Made by a program: the position numbers and the translations under genes. Source: Paenibacillus caui (GTDB taxonomy: Bacteria; Bacillota; Bacilli; Paenibacillales; Paenibacillaceae). From it: a DNA stretch of 64,000 bases. The notes below the pieces were generated by a model. The model made no database searches and was not told the origin of the DNA. It saw only the letters and a list, made by a program, of their open reading frames with translations. Location: positions 32,016 to 96,015 of the forward strand of contig NZ_JAIOGQ010000019.1 in the NCBI RefSeq assembly GCF_019904135.1. The letters run 5' to 3'. This document shows, piece after piece, positions 45,101 through 51,166 of the stretch; the stretch's first letter is position 1, and each line of letters opens with the position of its first letter.

Positions 45101-45300
45101 CGGCAGCCGGCGGGAAATACGTGCTGGTACTCCTCGTCCTCGATCAATCCGGTATGCTTGAAACGATACTGTACCCGGAGATTTATGAATCTTTTTTATA
45201 CGAATTGAATCCTCAGGGCATATTAATCGAAGGCATCATACGGACGAATGATATGAACACACATATGATTGCCGAGAAAATCAAAGCGTTTGGAGGATGA
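42169..45300 (+). CDS. dnaE: DnaE-type DNA polymerase III alpha subunit (SOS-linked paralogue)
   Basis: A 1043-residue polymerase. Order: PHP domain (residues 8-200), palm with catalytic PDIDLD at 405-410 (like D401/D403 of E. coli DnaE), GPGRGSAAGSLVAY near 365, helix-hairpin-helix region and a C-terminal OB fold (VRICGTIIHSRRQPAAGGKY). The PHP site looks inactive: the usual HxHxH start is H10-L-R12-V-H14 and TDHG is TDKG (Lys46). It is shorter than replicative DnaE (about 1100-1160). With a LexA box, and coupled to a DUF72 and a uracil-glycosylase gene, it is likely a damage-induced polymerase comparable in role to DnaE2/ImuC. The main replicative genes are outside the window. Confidence 0.9.
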   Translation: MEKSGSNFVHLRVHTEYSLTKALCRLDDLAESAKKWNMEALAITDKGTLNGSVRFYELMRRHGIHPVIGCEMTVGESGESLLLLAATNRGYTQMIERLNDGSFRSAVSHGDIIALSGGRTGTIHRLVASGKIAEAEEQALHYLQIFGRDNFFLEVQNHGFPDDEACIERTVQLSRRTGIPLVATHDVHYLDPEDASLLELLKHGKTAYDPAVLPESGPFYLPSPLEMETKFRHLPEALANTVRIARRCRFRPEPGQYRLPSFSGSHEGRKRVWPKHQGPFAEPESAVTGTAILPLSPDDMLRGLCRAGVEQRFGSSYFKAPENREVIERLHRELKVITKRGLSDYFLIVSDIVQAARTQGIPVGPGRGSAAGSLVAYSLGITEVNPLLHGLSFERFLSPDRLTLPDIDLDVCQRRRQEILHYIKSKYGSDRVARVGVLNTYGTRGAVRKAGALLGLPQQQIEVLAKLMPAFSGKGGLRHCLDTLPELQKLPIDQEPFRSLFRLAERIEGLPHNYSAHPSGILIGDGQISRTIPLLSRPNGEPMTPFTKEDIGTLGLLKIDLLGLRNLTIIHDTLAAIQERTGIRLEVSCLPLNDPDTFRTLANGDTIGCFQLESMGIRQLMRRMRPQSIDDLADLLALYRPGAWSEGIVETYLRRKRGEETFKVILPEMESILSPTCGLILYQEQVMAIAHRVAGFSMRESDLLRRALSSKSAHALADQQKRFICGAAARGITEQEAVAVFDFLARFAGYSFNKAHSVSYAYLSYWTVYLKTHYPKEYMASVLSGEGGYYDKKVYIMELGRWGIPLLGPDINRSRIGFQAENEGIRAGLDAIRGSGPKSVTALLRSRDQDGEFRSFAELIKRMSPFQIKTPVFEAWIAAGACDLLGGSRRQMLAALSDRSNGDFDTPHFAAPPDFTEIEKRRMEKERLGFSLQSSLSAKWRAFARRFNVVPIEEALSRSRDRTRVRICGTIIHSRRQPAAGGKYVLVLLVLDQSGMLETILYPEIYESFLYELNPQGILIEGIIRTNDMNTHMIAEKIKAFGG

Positions 45301-45302
45301 CT

Positions 45303-46088
45303 ATGCTTCTGATCGGAACGGCTGGATATAGCTATGAGGATTGGCGTGGAATTTTTTACCCGGAGAAATTGGACAAAAAAGAAATGCTGCCGTTTTACGC
45401 GCGCGAATTTTCGTTTACCGAGGTGAACTCGTCGTATTACGCTATGCCGAACCGTTATATGCTGTATCATATGCGGGAGAAAACGCCCGACAATTTTCAG
45501 TTCGTGATGAAAGCCTATCGTGGCATGACGCACAAACGGGAGGATAACGAACAACATTTTGTCGATTTCAAGGAAGCGCTTAAACCGTTAATTGAGGCGG
45601 GAAAACTCGGCTGTGTGCTCGCCCAGTTTCCAACAAGCTTTCGGAACCGGGATGAAAACCGCGATTATTTGAAGGAATTCAGGGAAATGATGGGGGACAT
45701 TCCGGTAGTCGTGGAATTCCGTCACGAGGAGTGGATTGATGACCGGATTTTCGATCTGCTGGAGGAAGAACAGCTCGGTTATGTTTGCGTCGACGAACCG
45801 CAGTTCAAAACGCTCGTTCCTCCAGTGGTTCGGGCAACCGGCCGGATCGGTTACGTGCGGTTCCACGGGAGGAATTACAAAAAGTGGTGGCATCACAAAG
45901 AAACCTACGAACGTTACGACTATTTATATACCGACAACGAGCTGGAGCAGTGGGTTCCGAACATTCAAAAACTCGCGGACAAAACGGAAAAAACGTTCGT
46001 CAGCATGAACAACCACTACCGGGCGCAAGCCGTGATCAACGGACGGATGCTGCGGGAAATGCTGGAAAAGGCGGCTCTACCGCAATGA
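45303..46088 (+). CDS. DUF72 family protein
   Basis: A 261-residue TIM-barrel-like protein (YecE family): GTAGYSYEDWRGIFYPEKL, NFQFVMKAYRGMTH, VVVEFRHEEWIDD and GYVRFHGRNYKKWWHHKETY are its conserved blocks. The ATG at 45303 lies six bases after GGAGG; an ATG at 45297 abuts it. DUF72 has no proven activity but often lies beside DNA repair genes, as here. It starts two bases after the polymerase stop and its own stop overlaps the next start (ATGA, 46085-46088), so all three genes are coupled. Confidence 0.88.
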   Translation: MLLIGTAGYSYEDWRGIFYPEKLDKKEMLPFYAREFSFTEVNSSYYAMPNRYMLYHMREKTPDNFQFVMKAYRGMTHKREDNEQHFVDFKEALKPLIEAGKLGCVLAQFPTSFRNRDENRDYLKEFREMMGDIPVVVEFRHEEWIDDRIFDLLEEEQLGYVCVDEPQFKTLVPPVVRATGRIGYVRFHGRNYKKWWHHKETYERYDYLYTDNELEQWVPNIQKLADKTEKTFVSMNNHYRAQAVINGRMLREMLEKAALPQ

Positions 46089-46690
46089 ATCCACAATTGA
46101 CATCACCAATGAGCAGCGAGACCGTCTCTACTCTCGATTTGCAGAAGATTGACAATTTGGAATCGTTGAACAATGTCTGCCTACGAACCTTTGAACCTGA
46201 ACCGGGTGAGCAGCTTGTCTTCGGCGAAGGTCCCGAGCATGCCCGTCTGATGCTGATCGGGGAGGCGCCCGGGAAACAGGAAGCTGAAACAGGCCGGCCG
46301 TTTGTCGGCAATTCGGGCAGACTTTTGGACCGATATTTATCGAAGGTATCCATTGCTAGGGAAGAGGCCTATGTAACGAACGTGATCAAGGTGAGACCTT
46401 CCGGGAACCGGACGCCGCGCAGATCAGAAGTCAAAGAAGCGCTGCCCGTTCTGCTTCGGCAAATCGAAATCATTCGCCCGTCATTCATCGTATGCCTCGG
46501 AAGTATTGCCGTGCAAGCGGTAATCGACTGGAAAGCGAAAATTACGGAGATCCGCGGAAATTGGCAGGAGAAGGACGGAATTCGTATCATGCCGACCTAC
46601 CACCCTTCCGCCGTCTTCCGAGACGAGAGCAAAAGGGATCTTTTGAAGCGGGATCTTGTTGCTGTCGGAGCGGCCCTGACAAGGAACTAA
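46085..46690 (+). CDS. Uracil-DNA glycosylase, family 4-like
   Basis: A 201-residue protein that would excise uracil from DNA. Motif 1 is LIGEAPGKQEAETGRPFVG (residues 60-78), followed by NSGRLLDRYL, and the late motif MPTYHPSAVFR carries the conserved His. Family 4 enzymes normally hold a [4Fe-4S] cluster with four cysteines; only two cysteines exist here (Cys32 in NNVCLRTF and one in FIVCLGS), so the cluster is probably absent. The frame extends upstream to 45785 but that part is a shadow of DUF72. Translationally coupled to DUF72. Confidence 0.85.
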   Translation: MNPQLTSPMSSETVSTLDLQKIDNLESLNNVCLRTFEPEPGEQLVFGEGPEHARLMLIGEAPGKQEAETGRPFVGNSGRLLDRYLSKVSIAREEAYVTNVIKVRPSGNRTPRRSEVKEALPVLLRQIEIIRPSFIVCLGSIAVQAVIDWKAKITEIRGNWQEKDGIRIMPTYHPSAVFRDESKRDLLKRDLVAVGAALTRN

Positions 46691-46707
46691 AGTAATTGTT
46701 TTAGACA

Positions 46708-46790
46708 GATGATCTTGTTTTTTACTCCAAAAAGTAGTAAATTCTATATAGCCGATAAATTAGGTCGGAATACTTATCACAAAGGTGGAG
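46708..46790 (+). promoter_or_regulatory. cysK promoter region, possible CymR site
   Basis: A -35/-10-like pair TTGTTT-N17-TAAATT is followed by GATAAATTAGGTCGGAATA, which resembles sites of the cysteine repressor CymR loosely. The exact consensus could not be checked, so both assignments are tentative. Confidence 0.3.
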
Positions 46791-46800
46791 GAAAAAAACA

Positions 46801-47736
46801 ATGGCCAAAATCGCAACAAATCTTACGCAACTGATTGGGAATACCCCTTTGCTGGAACTCATCAATTTCAACAAAGAGCAGAATGTCGGAGCAAAAATTA
46901 TCGCCAAGCTTGAGTACTTCAATCCCGCCGGCAGTGTGAAAGACCGGATTGCTTACGCCTTGATCAAGGATGCTGAAGACAAGGGTTTAATCAATAAGGA
47001 CTCCGTCATTATCGAGCCTACCAGCGGAAATACCGGCGTAGGCCTGGCATTCGCGGCCGCTGCCCTTGGATACAAGCTGATCATCACCCTCCCGGAAAGC
47101 TTCAGTATTGAAAGAAGAAAGCTGATGAAAGCTTTGGGCGCGGAGCTTGTGCTGACGCCGGCCGCAGACGGTATGCCCGGCGCGATCAAGAAGGCCGAGG
47201 AGATTGCGGCGAGCACGCCTAACTCCTACATTCCGCAGCAATTTAAGAACCCGGCCAACCCGGCAATCCACAAGACAACAACGGCCGAAGAAATTTGGCG
47301 GGATACGGACGGGGAAGTGGATATTTTTGTCGGCGGTGTAGGCACCGGCGGTACGATTTCCGGCGTTGGCGAAGTGTTGAAGCAGAAGAAGGAATCTGTG
47401 AAGATCATCGCCGTGGAGCCGTTTAGTTCCCCTGTCCTTTCCGGAGGCGCCAAAGGGACTCATAAAATCCAGGGCATTGGTCCCGGATTCGTTCCGGATA
47501 ACTTCAACAGATCTGTAGTGGACGAAATTGTTACCGTCAAAAATGAGGATGCCTTTGAAACCGCACGCGCGCTGGCAAGAAGCGAAGGCCTGATTGTCGG
47601 CATTTCTTCCGGTGCGGCTGCGTTTGCGGCTCTCGAAATCGCCAAGAGACCTGAGAATGCGGGCAAAAACATCGTCGTCCTGCTCCCTGATACCGGCGAA
47701 AGATATCTGTCAACCGAATTGTTTGCAGCAGAATAA
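46801..47736 (+). CDS. cysK: Cysteine synthase A (O-acetylserine sulfhydrylase)
   Basis: A 311-residue PLP enzyme making cysteine from O-acetylserine and sulfide. The PLP lysine is Lys47 in [30 protein letters not shown] binds substrate, [15 protein letters not shown] binds the PLP phosphate and [15 protein letters not shown] closes the site. GGTGGAGG precedes the ATG. It is a single gene with its own terminator. Confidence 0.95.
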   Translation: MAKIATNLTQLIGNTPLLELINFNKEQNVGAKIIAKLEYFNPAGSVKDRIAYALIKDAEDKGLINKDSVIIEPTSGNTGVGLAFAAAALGYKLIITLPESFSIERRKLMKALGAELVLTPAADGMPGAIKKAEEIAASTPNSYIPQQFKNPANPAIHKTTTAEEIWRDTDGEVDIFVGGVGTGGTISGVGEVLKQKKESVKIIAVEPFSSPVLSGGAKGTHKIQGIGPGFVPDNFNRSVVDEIVTVKNEDAFETARALARSEGLIVGISSGAAAFAALEIAKRPENAGKNIVVLLPDTGERYLSTELFAAE

Positions 47737-47773
47737 GCATTGGAACTTATAAGTTGAACGAATCCTTCCGCAG

Positions 47774-47820
47774 AAAAACCCCTTGGCACATTCGCTGCAT
47801 GTCCAAGGGGTTTTCGTTTT
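47774..47820 (+). terminator. Terminator of cysK
   Basis: 12-bp stem AAAACCCCTTGG / CCAAGGGGTTTT, then TCGTTTTTCG, 38 bases after the cysK stop. Confidence 0.85.
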
Positions 47821-47824
47821 TCGC

Positions 47825-47915
47825 CAAACGTTGGTGTATTCTCCAACCATCACCACCTTAAGGCACGTCAGTACTGGCCGCTCTGCGGTTTAGAAAGTGC
47901 CGTTGTCTGCTCTTC
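47825..47915 (-). repeat. attC-like element F (right half)
   Basis: Written on the plus strand it starts AAACGTTGGTGTATTCTCC and continues CACCTTAAGGCACGTCAGT, GGCCGCTCTGCGGTTTAG and CGTTGTCTGCTC. Nearly every block recurs in the element at 63637-63796. It directly follows the PhzF gene stop (47921) on the minus strand. The half carrying CTAACACCGTATTC is missing. Confidence 0.6.
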
Positions 47916-47920
47916 CTCGA

Positions 47921-48817
47921 TTAGGCATACAAAATATCCAGTTCTTGAACAAAAACACCTGTCCCTGAAACATATACATTCATACTACTTTCGGTACGCC
48001 TCACACTTACAAACACTCTTCCATCTTTGTCAATTTCTTGTCCTTGTTCAACAACAAATTCTACCTGTGAAACATCATTGTTCAGATAAGTTAAATAATA
48101 TGCGCCCATGGCTCCTGAGGCCGTTCCAGTCACTGCATCTTCAATCGTTCCTGAATATGGAGAAGAAAAATGTCTTGCATGCATCATTGAATACTTGTCA
48201 AAAGACTCCAGACTGAAAGGATGAATTGATGATCTCGAATTCTCTATTAAAATCTCGGGAAATATCTGATTATTGGGCTTCATCTTTGAGAAACTATTTA
48301 GATTTTTAATTGGTACTAATAGAGTCCATGCCCCTGTGCTACCATATACAATTGGCATAGAATCATCAATTTCTTCTTCGGATATCCCCATACTTTCTGC
48401 GAGCTTAGCAGTAGAACCATGAAACGGAATAAATTGGGGTTCATCTTGTTTCATTGTAACAAATAAATCACCATTTCTTGTTTCGAAACTGATCGGTAAA
48501 ATACCAACATTCGTCTCTATGGTTATCTCATCTCTTAATTCTTCAATTATTCCCAATGTCTTTAAGCAATACATCGATCCCACAGTAGCATGACCACATA
48601 AATTTATTTCGTGACCAGGTGTAAAATACCTCAACCTCAAATCAGCCTTGTCTGATCTCGTAATAAATACGGTTTCGTTAAATCCCACAAACTTTGCAAT
48701 TGATTGCATAGATTTCTCGTCTAAATCTTCTGAATTCAATACGATTCCAGCAGGATTACCCTTATTAGCCTTTGATGAAAAAGCATCATAATGTAAGACT
48801 TTTCTTCTTTTACGCAT
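47921..48817 (-). CDS. PhzF-family isomerase
   Basis: A 298-residue protein with the two-lobed diaminopimelate-epimerase-like fold of PhzF. Conserved blocks are HYDAFSSKANKGNPAGIVLN, GFNETVFI (the catalytic Glu is in NETVF), RYFTPGHEINLCGHATVGS and EDAVTGTASGAMGAYYL. Family members isomerise small acids in phenazine or other pathways; most genomic copies have unknown substrates. It is a lone AT-rich gene between two attC-like elements, like a cassette. Confidence 0.88.
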   Translation of the reverse strand: MRKRRKVLHYDAFSSKANKGNPAGIVLNSEDLDEKSMQSIAKFVGFNETVFITRSDKADLRLRYFTPGHEINLCGHATVGSMYCLKTLGIIEELRDEITIETNVGILPISFETRNGDLFVTMKQDEPQFIPFHGSTAKLAESMGISEEEIDDSMPIVYGSTGAWTLLVPIKNLNSFSKMKPNNQIFPEILIENSRSSIHPFSLESFDKYSMMHARHFSSPYSGTIEDAVTGTASGAMGAYYLTYLNNDVSQVEFVVEQGQEIDKDGRVFVSVRRTESSMNVYVSGTGVFVQELDILYA

Positions 48818-48855
48818 CTCTGATCCCTCTTTAAAAATAGTCTTGTGCCAATTTC

Positions 48856-49017
48856 CACTAACGTTTTGTGTTTACGAACGCTAAAGCCTAAAGTAAGCAC
48901 ATCGAACGGGGCTCCAGACTTAGGCTCCCAGCGGTTGTCCTACTGATTACTCTCCCCTGCCTATAAACTCTGTCGGACCGAGGGCGGATGCCAGCAGCAT
49001 GAATGCGATGTTAGCTG
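48856..49017 (-). repeat. attC-like element D (complete)
   Basis: On the minus strand it begins CAGCTAACATCGCATTC and ends GTAAACACAAAACGTTAGTG, giving imperfectly complementary ends CTAAC...GCATTC and GTAAAC...GTTAG around about 120 bases. The central text (GGCATCCGCCCTCGGTCCG, GACAACCGCTGGGAGCC) parallels the copies at 38.7 and 63.7 kb. It lies immediately after the P-loop kinase gene and before the PhzF gene. Confidence 0.6.
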
Positions 49018-49054
49018 AAGTTCCCCTCTTCGAATTTTCATCCAAACTTCTTGC

Positions 49055-49645
49055 TTATATCCGGATATGTTTTATTTTGATAATTAATCGAGCAATTTTC
49101 TTTTGTATTTCACTTTGATTATCGGGGAGCAATTTAATTGTTGCTTCTTGAGCAATCTGATCTACTACTTCTTCAATAGTTAAGTCATCTGTATTTATAT
49201 GGAATTTGAACAAATCTTGCGTCAAACCCCTTATACATCTTTCTATTTGTTGTGCAGGCCATGAGTTGATTCCATCTCCTCTCCTTTTCAATCGTTTCAA
49301 TAATGTTTCATGCGAAGCAAGCAATGTAAAGTGCTTGATTTCTATTTCATCGTCTCTTAATTTTTCAATGATTTCGTAAAAATATTGAGGATTTACTATA
49401 GTCATTGGTACTATGATTATTCCAGAAAAATCATTATGTATCGTTTTGAGCATTGAATAATTGAAAGTTCTCCAAATTTCATAATCTTGAAAATCATCCT
49501 TTACTATTTGTTTTGGAGAATTTCTTCTGATAAAGTAACCGATCTTCTCCGGATCATAAATAAACGAATTTGGTAATCTTCTATGCAACTCATAAGATAT
49601 TGTCGTTTTTCCGGACCCGAACGCTCCATTAATCCAAAGGATCAA
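49055..49645 (-). CDS. P-loop kinase-like ATPase
   Basis: A 196-residue protein starting at a TTG (49645) after AAGAAGAGGCGATAAAC; the longer frame to 49714 runs into the neighbouring repeat. It opens as this family does (MILWINGAFGSGKTTISYEL) with Walker A GAFGSGKTT. Later motifs are FSGIIIVPMTIVNPQYFYEI and KHFTLLASHETLLKRLKRRG, typical of AAA_33/chloramphenicol-phosphotransferase-like small kinases. Substrate unknown. It would be the gene of a cassette bounded by elements D and E. Confidence 0.8.
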   Translation of the reverse strand: MILWINGAFGSGKTTISYELHRRLPNSFIYDPEKIGYFIRRNSPKQIVKDDFQDYEIWRTFNYSMLKTIHNDFSGIIIVPMTIVNPQYFYEIIEKLRDDEIEIKHFTLLASHETLLKRLKRRGDGINSWPAQQIERCIRGLTQDLFKFHINTDDLTIEEVVDQIAQEATIKLLPDNQSEIQKKIARLIIKIKHIRI

Positions 49646-49684
49646 GTTTATCGCCTCTTCTTTATATTTTTCAATGATTTCTGC

Positions 49685-49836
49685 AAACGTTCTTGTATCA
49701 CGAACCCCCACCACCTTAAAGGAAGCGAGGAAATTTAGATAGATCTTATCTTAGTCTCCCGGTTTCCTGGCCGCGAGGCGGTAAGGTGATCCGGGTATTT
49801 CTTCGGGTAGCCGTGATGAGCAAGGCCTGTTATCAA
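49685..49836 (-). repeat. attC-like element E
   Basis: Plus-strand text AAACGTTCTTGTATCACGAAC then CACCTTA...TAAGGTG (7-bp stem), an inner AGGAAA/TTTCCT pair and a CCGCGAGGCGG hairpin, ending CAAGGCCTGTTATC. It shares opening and stem-loop order with the 63.6 kb element while stem bases differ in a compensating way. The kinase gene begins 40 bases after it on the minus strand. Confidence 0.6.
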
Positions 49837-49934
49837 CATGGCTGGCTTTCCTCCGATTCTAATTGAATGCGATACTCAACCAGTATAACATGAAAACCCT
49901 TACCCATAACCTGGGTAAAGGCTTACGGATGGAA

Positions 49935-50099
49935 TTATTTGCAATCGAGCAAATATAAATGATCAAGCGGATACGCCCCATTGGAGCGATAGGATGCCGC
50001 ACCCGACTCGAACAGGACATACAGTCCTCCCTCCGTCTGGACGATCCCTTCGGTCATCGGAGGAGCGGCGGCATTATGCATCAATGAGCGCCGAATCAT
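49935..50099 (-). pseudogene. 54-codon frame coupled to the phosphodiesterase gene, probable remnant
   Basis: An ATG overlapping the glycerophosphodiesterase stop (ATGA at 50096-50099) opens MIRRSLMHNAAAPPMTEGI and ends GAASYRSNGAYPLDHLYLL-DCK. TEGGLYVLFESGAASYRS reads like the C-terminal end of a larger protein, so a fusion or deletion has probably left only this tail. Family not firmly recognised. Confidence 0.4.
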
Positions 50100-50842
50100 C
50101 CGGTCGCCACTTCGCGAAGAAGGGCGCGAAGCCTTCCTGGATAATCGGTGATGATAGCATCTGCGCCATAGGAAATGGCAAGTCGCATTTTGTCCGCGTC
50201 ATTGACCGTCCAAGGGTATACAGCGTAGCCATGCTGCCTGGCGGCTTCTGCGTCCTCCTTGTCAAGCCGTTTCATACTCATATGCAGGGAATATACCTCT
50301 ATCCCAGCTGCAGCTGGCAGCTTCCAATGGTGCGCGAGTCTGTTGTTGTACAGAAGCCCGATTTTCACGGACGGTTCAAGCTCCTTAAGAATTGCCAAAC
50401 TCTTAAAATCGAAGGATGATACGACAACAGTATCCAATCGGTTCTTCCGGCGAAGCAGCCGGGCCAGCGTCTCTTCCACACCCTTGCCGATGCCACCCTT
50501 AATTTCTACGTTGATCAGCAGTTCGGGCGGCGCGAGGTCGATCACCTCTTCCAGCGTCGGAATCCGCTCTCCTGCGAACGATTCATGAAACCAGCCGCCT
50601 GCATCGTATTGACGAATCTCAGCCAGACTCTGCTCGGCCACCGCGCCTATACCGTTCGTTGTTCGATTCAGCGTAGGGTCATGAATAACGACGAGCTCGC
50701 CGTCCTTTGTCAGGTGAATGTCGAGCTCGATGCCATCGCAGCCTTGCTCCATGCCAAGCCGGAAGGCTGCAAGCGTATTTTCCGGCGCTTCCCCGGCCGC
50801 TCCACGATGGGCTATAACGAGTGGTATTGAATGCTGCGTCAT
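50096..50842 (-). CDS. Glycerophosphodiester phosphodiesterase
   Basis: A 248-residue cytoplasmic enzyme (UgpQ/GlpQ fold, no signal peptide) that splits glycerophosphodiesters into glycerol-3-phosphate and an alcohol. The catalytic site is VIAHRGAAGEAPENTLAAF with His-Arg, then GIELDIHLTKDGELVVIHD carrying metal ligands and the second His; YPWTVNDADKMR closes the barrel. Its Shine-Dalgarno overlaps the stop of an ABC permease remnant, as in ugp operons. The product feeds glpD just upstream. Confidence 0.92.
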   Translation of the reverse strand: MTQHSIPLVIAHRGAAGEAPENTLAAFRLGMEQGCDGIELDIHLTKDGELVVIHDPTLNRTTNGIGAVAEQSLAEIRQYDAGGWFHESFAGERIPTLEEVIDLAPPELLINVEIKGGIGKGVEETLARLLRRKNRLDTVVVSSFDFKSLAILKELEPSVKIGLLYNNRLAHHWKLPAAAGIEVYSLHMSMKRLDKEDAEAARQHGYAVYPWTVNDADKMRLAISYGADAIITDYPGRLRALLREVATG

Positions 50843-50856
50843 AGAAGAATGCCTCC

Positions 50857-50972
50857 TTACTTGAATGTCGAATTCGCCATTGCGGCGACGATATACTTCT
50901 GTGTAAAAACGAATATGATCACGATCGGGCTAATAATCATAACACTGGCCGCCATCAAATAAGCAGCATAAC
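50857..50972 (-). pseudogene. C-terminal remnant of a sugar/glycerol-3-phosphate ABC permease
   Basis: About 38 codons ending TAA 50857-50859: LMAASVMIISPIVIIFVFTQ followed by KYIVAAMANSTFK. This is the final helix and tail of UgpE/MalG-type permeases. The text upstream of about 50972 is no longer permease but mgtC, so the rest of the gene has been lost by a deletion. Confidence 0.65.
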
Positions 50973-51091
50973 GAGGAACCCGCCGCGTGATTGCTCCATT
51001 CCCTTTCGAGCCCGATCAGTCCGCCGCAGACTGCTGCGAGCAGCAGCCTGAGCGTGAGATCCCAATCCGATATTTGCCATATGCTGCTCAA
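50935..51091 (-). pseudogene. mgtC: N-terminal remnant of an MgtC/SapB-family protein
   Basis: A TTG at 51091, seven bases after AGGAGGTG, opens MSSIWQISDWDLTLRLLLAA and VCGGLIGLEREWSNHAAG, which is the signature start of MgtC proteins. Family text should continue FRTHIL; instead the sequence passes into the ABC permease remnant and stops. Only about 42 of roughly 230 residues remain. Confidence 0.7.
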
Positions 51092-51166
51092 ATCGGTTCA
51101 CCTCCTCTCCTCATGTAATAGACTGTGCCGCTGAGAGCCGCCCGGTTCGGCCGGTGATCTCTCGGA

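Noticed and set aside
45785..46084. 100 extra N-terminal codons for the uracil glycosylase
   Set aside because: This part overlaps DUF72 in another frame and reads as a shadow; the ATGA overlap at 46085 is the natural start.
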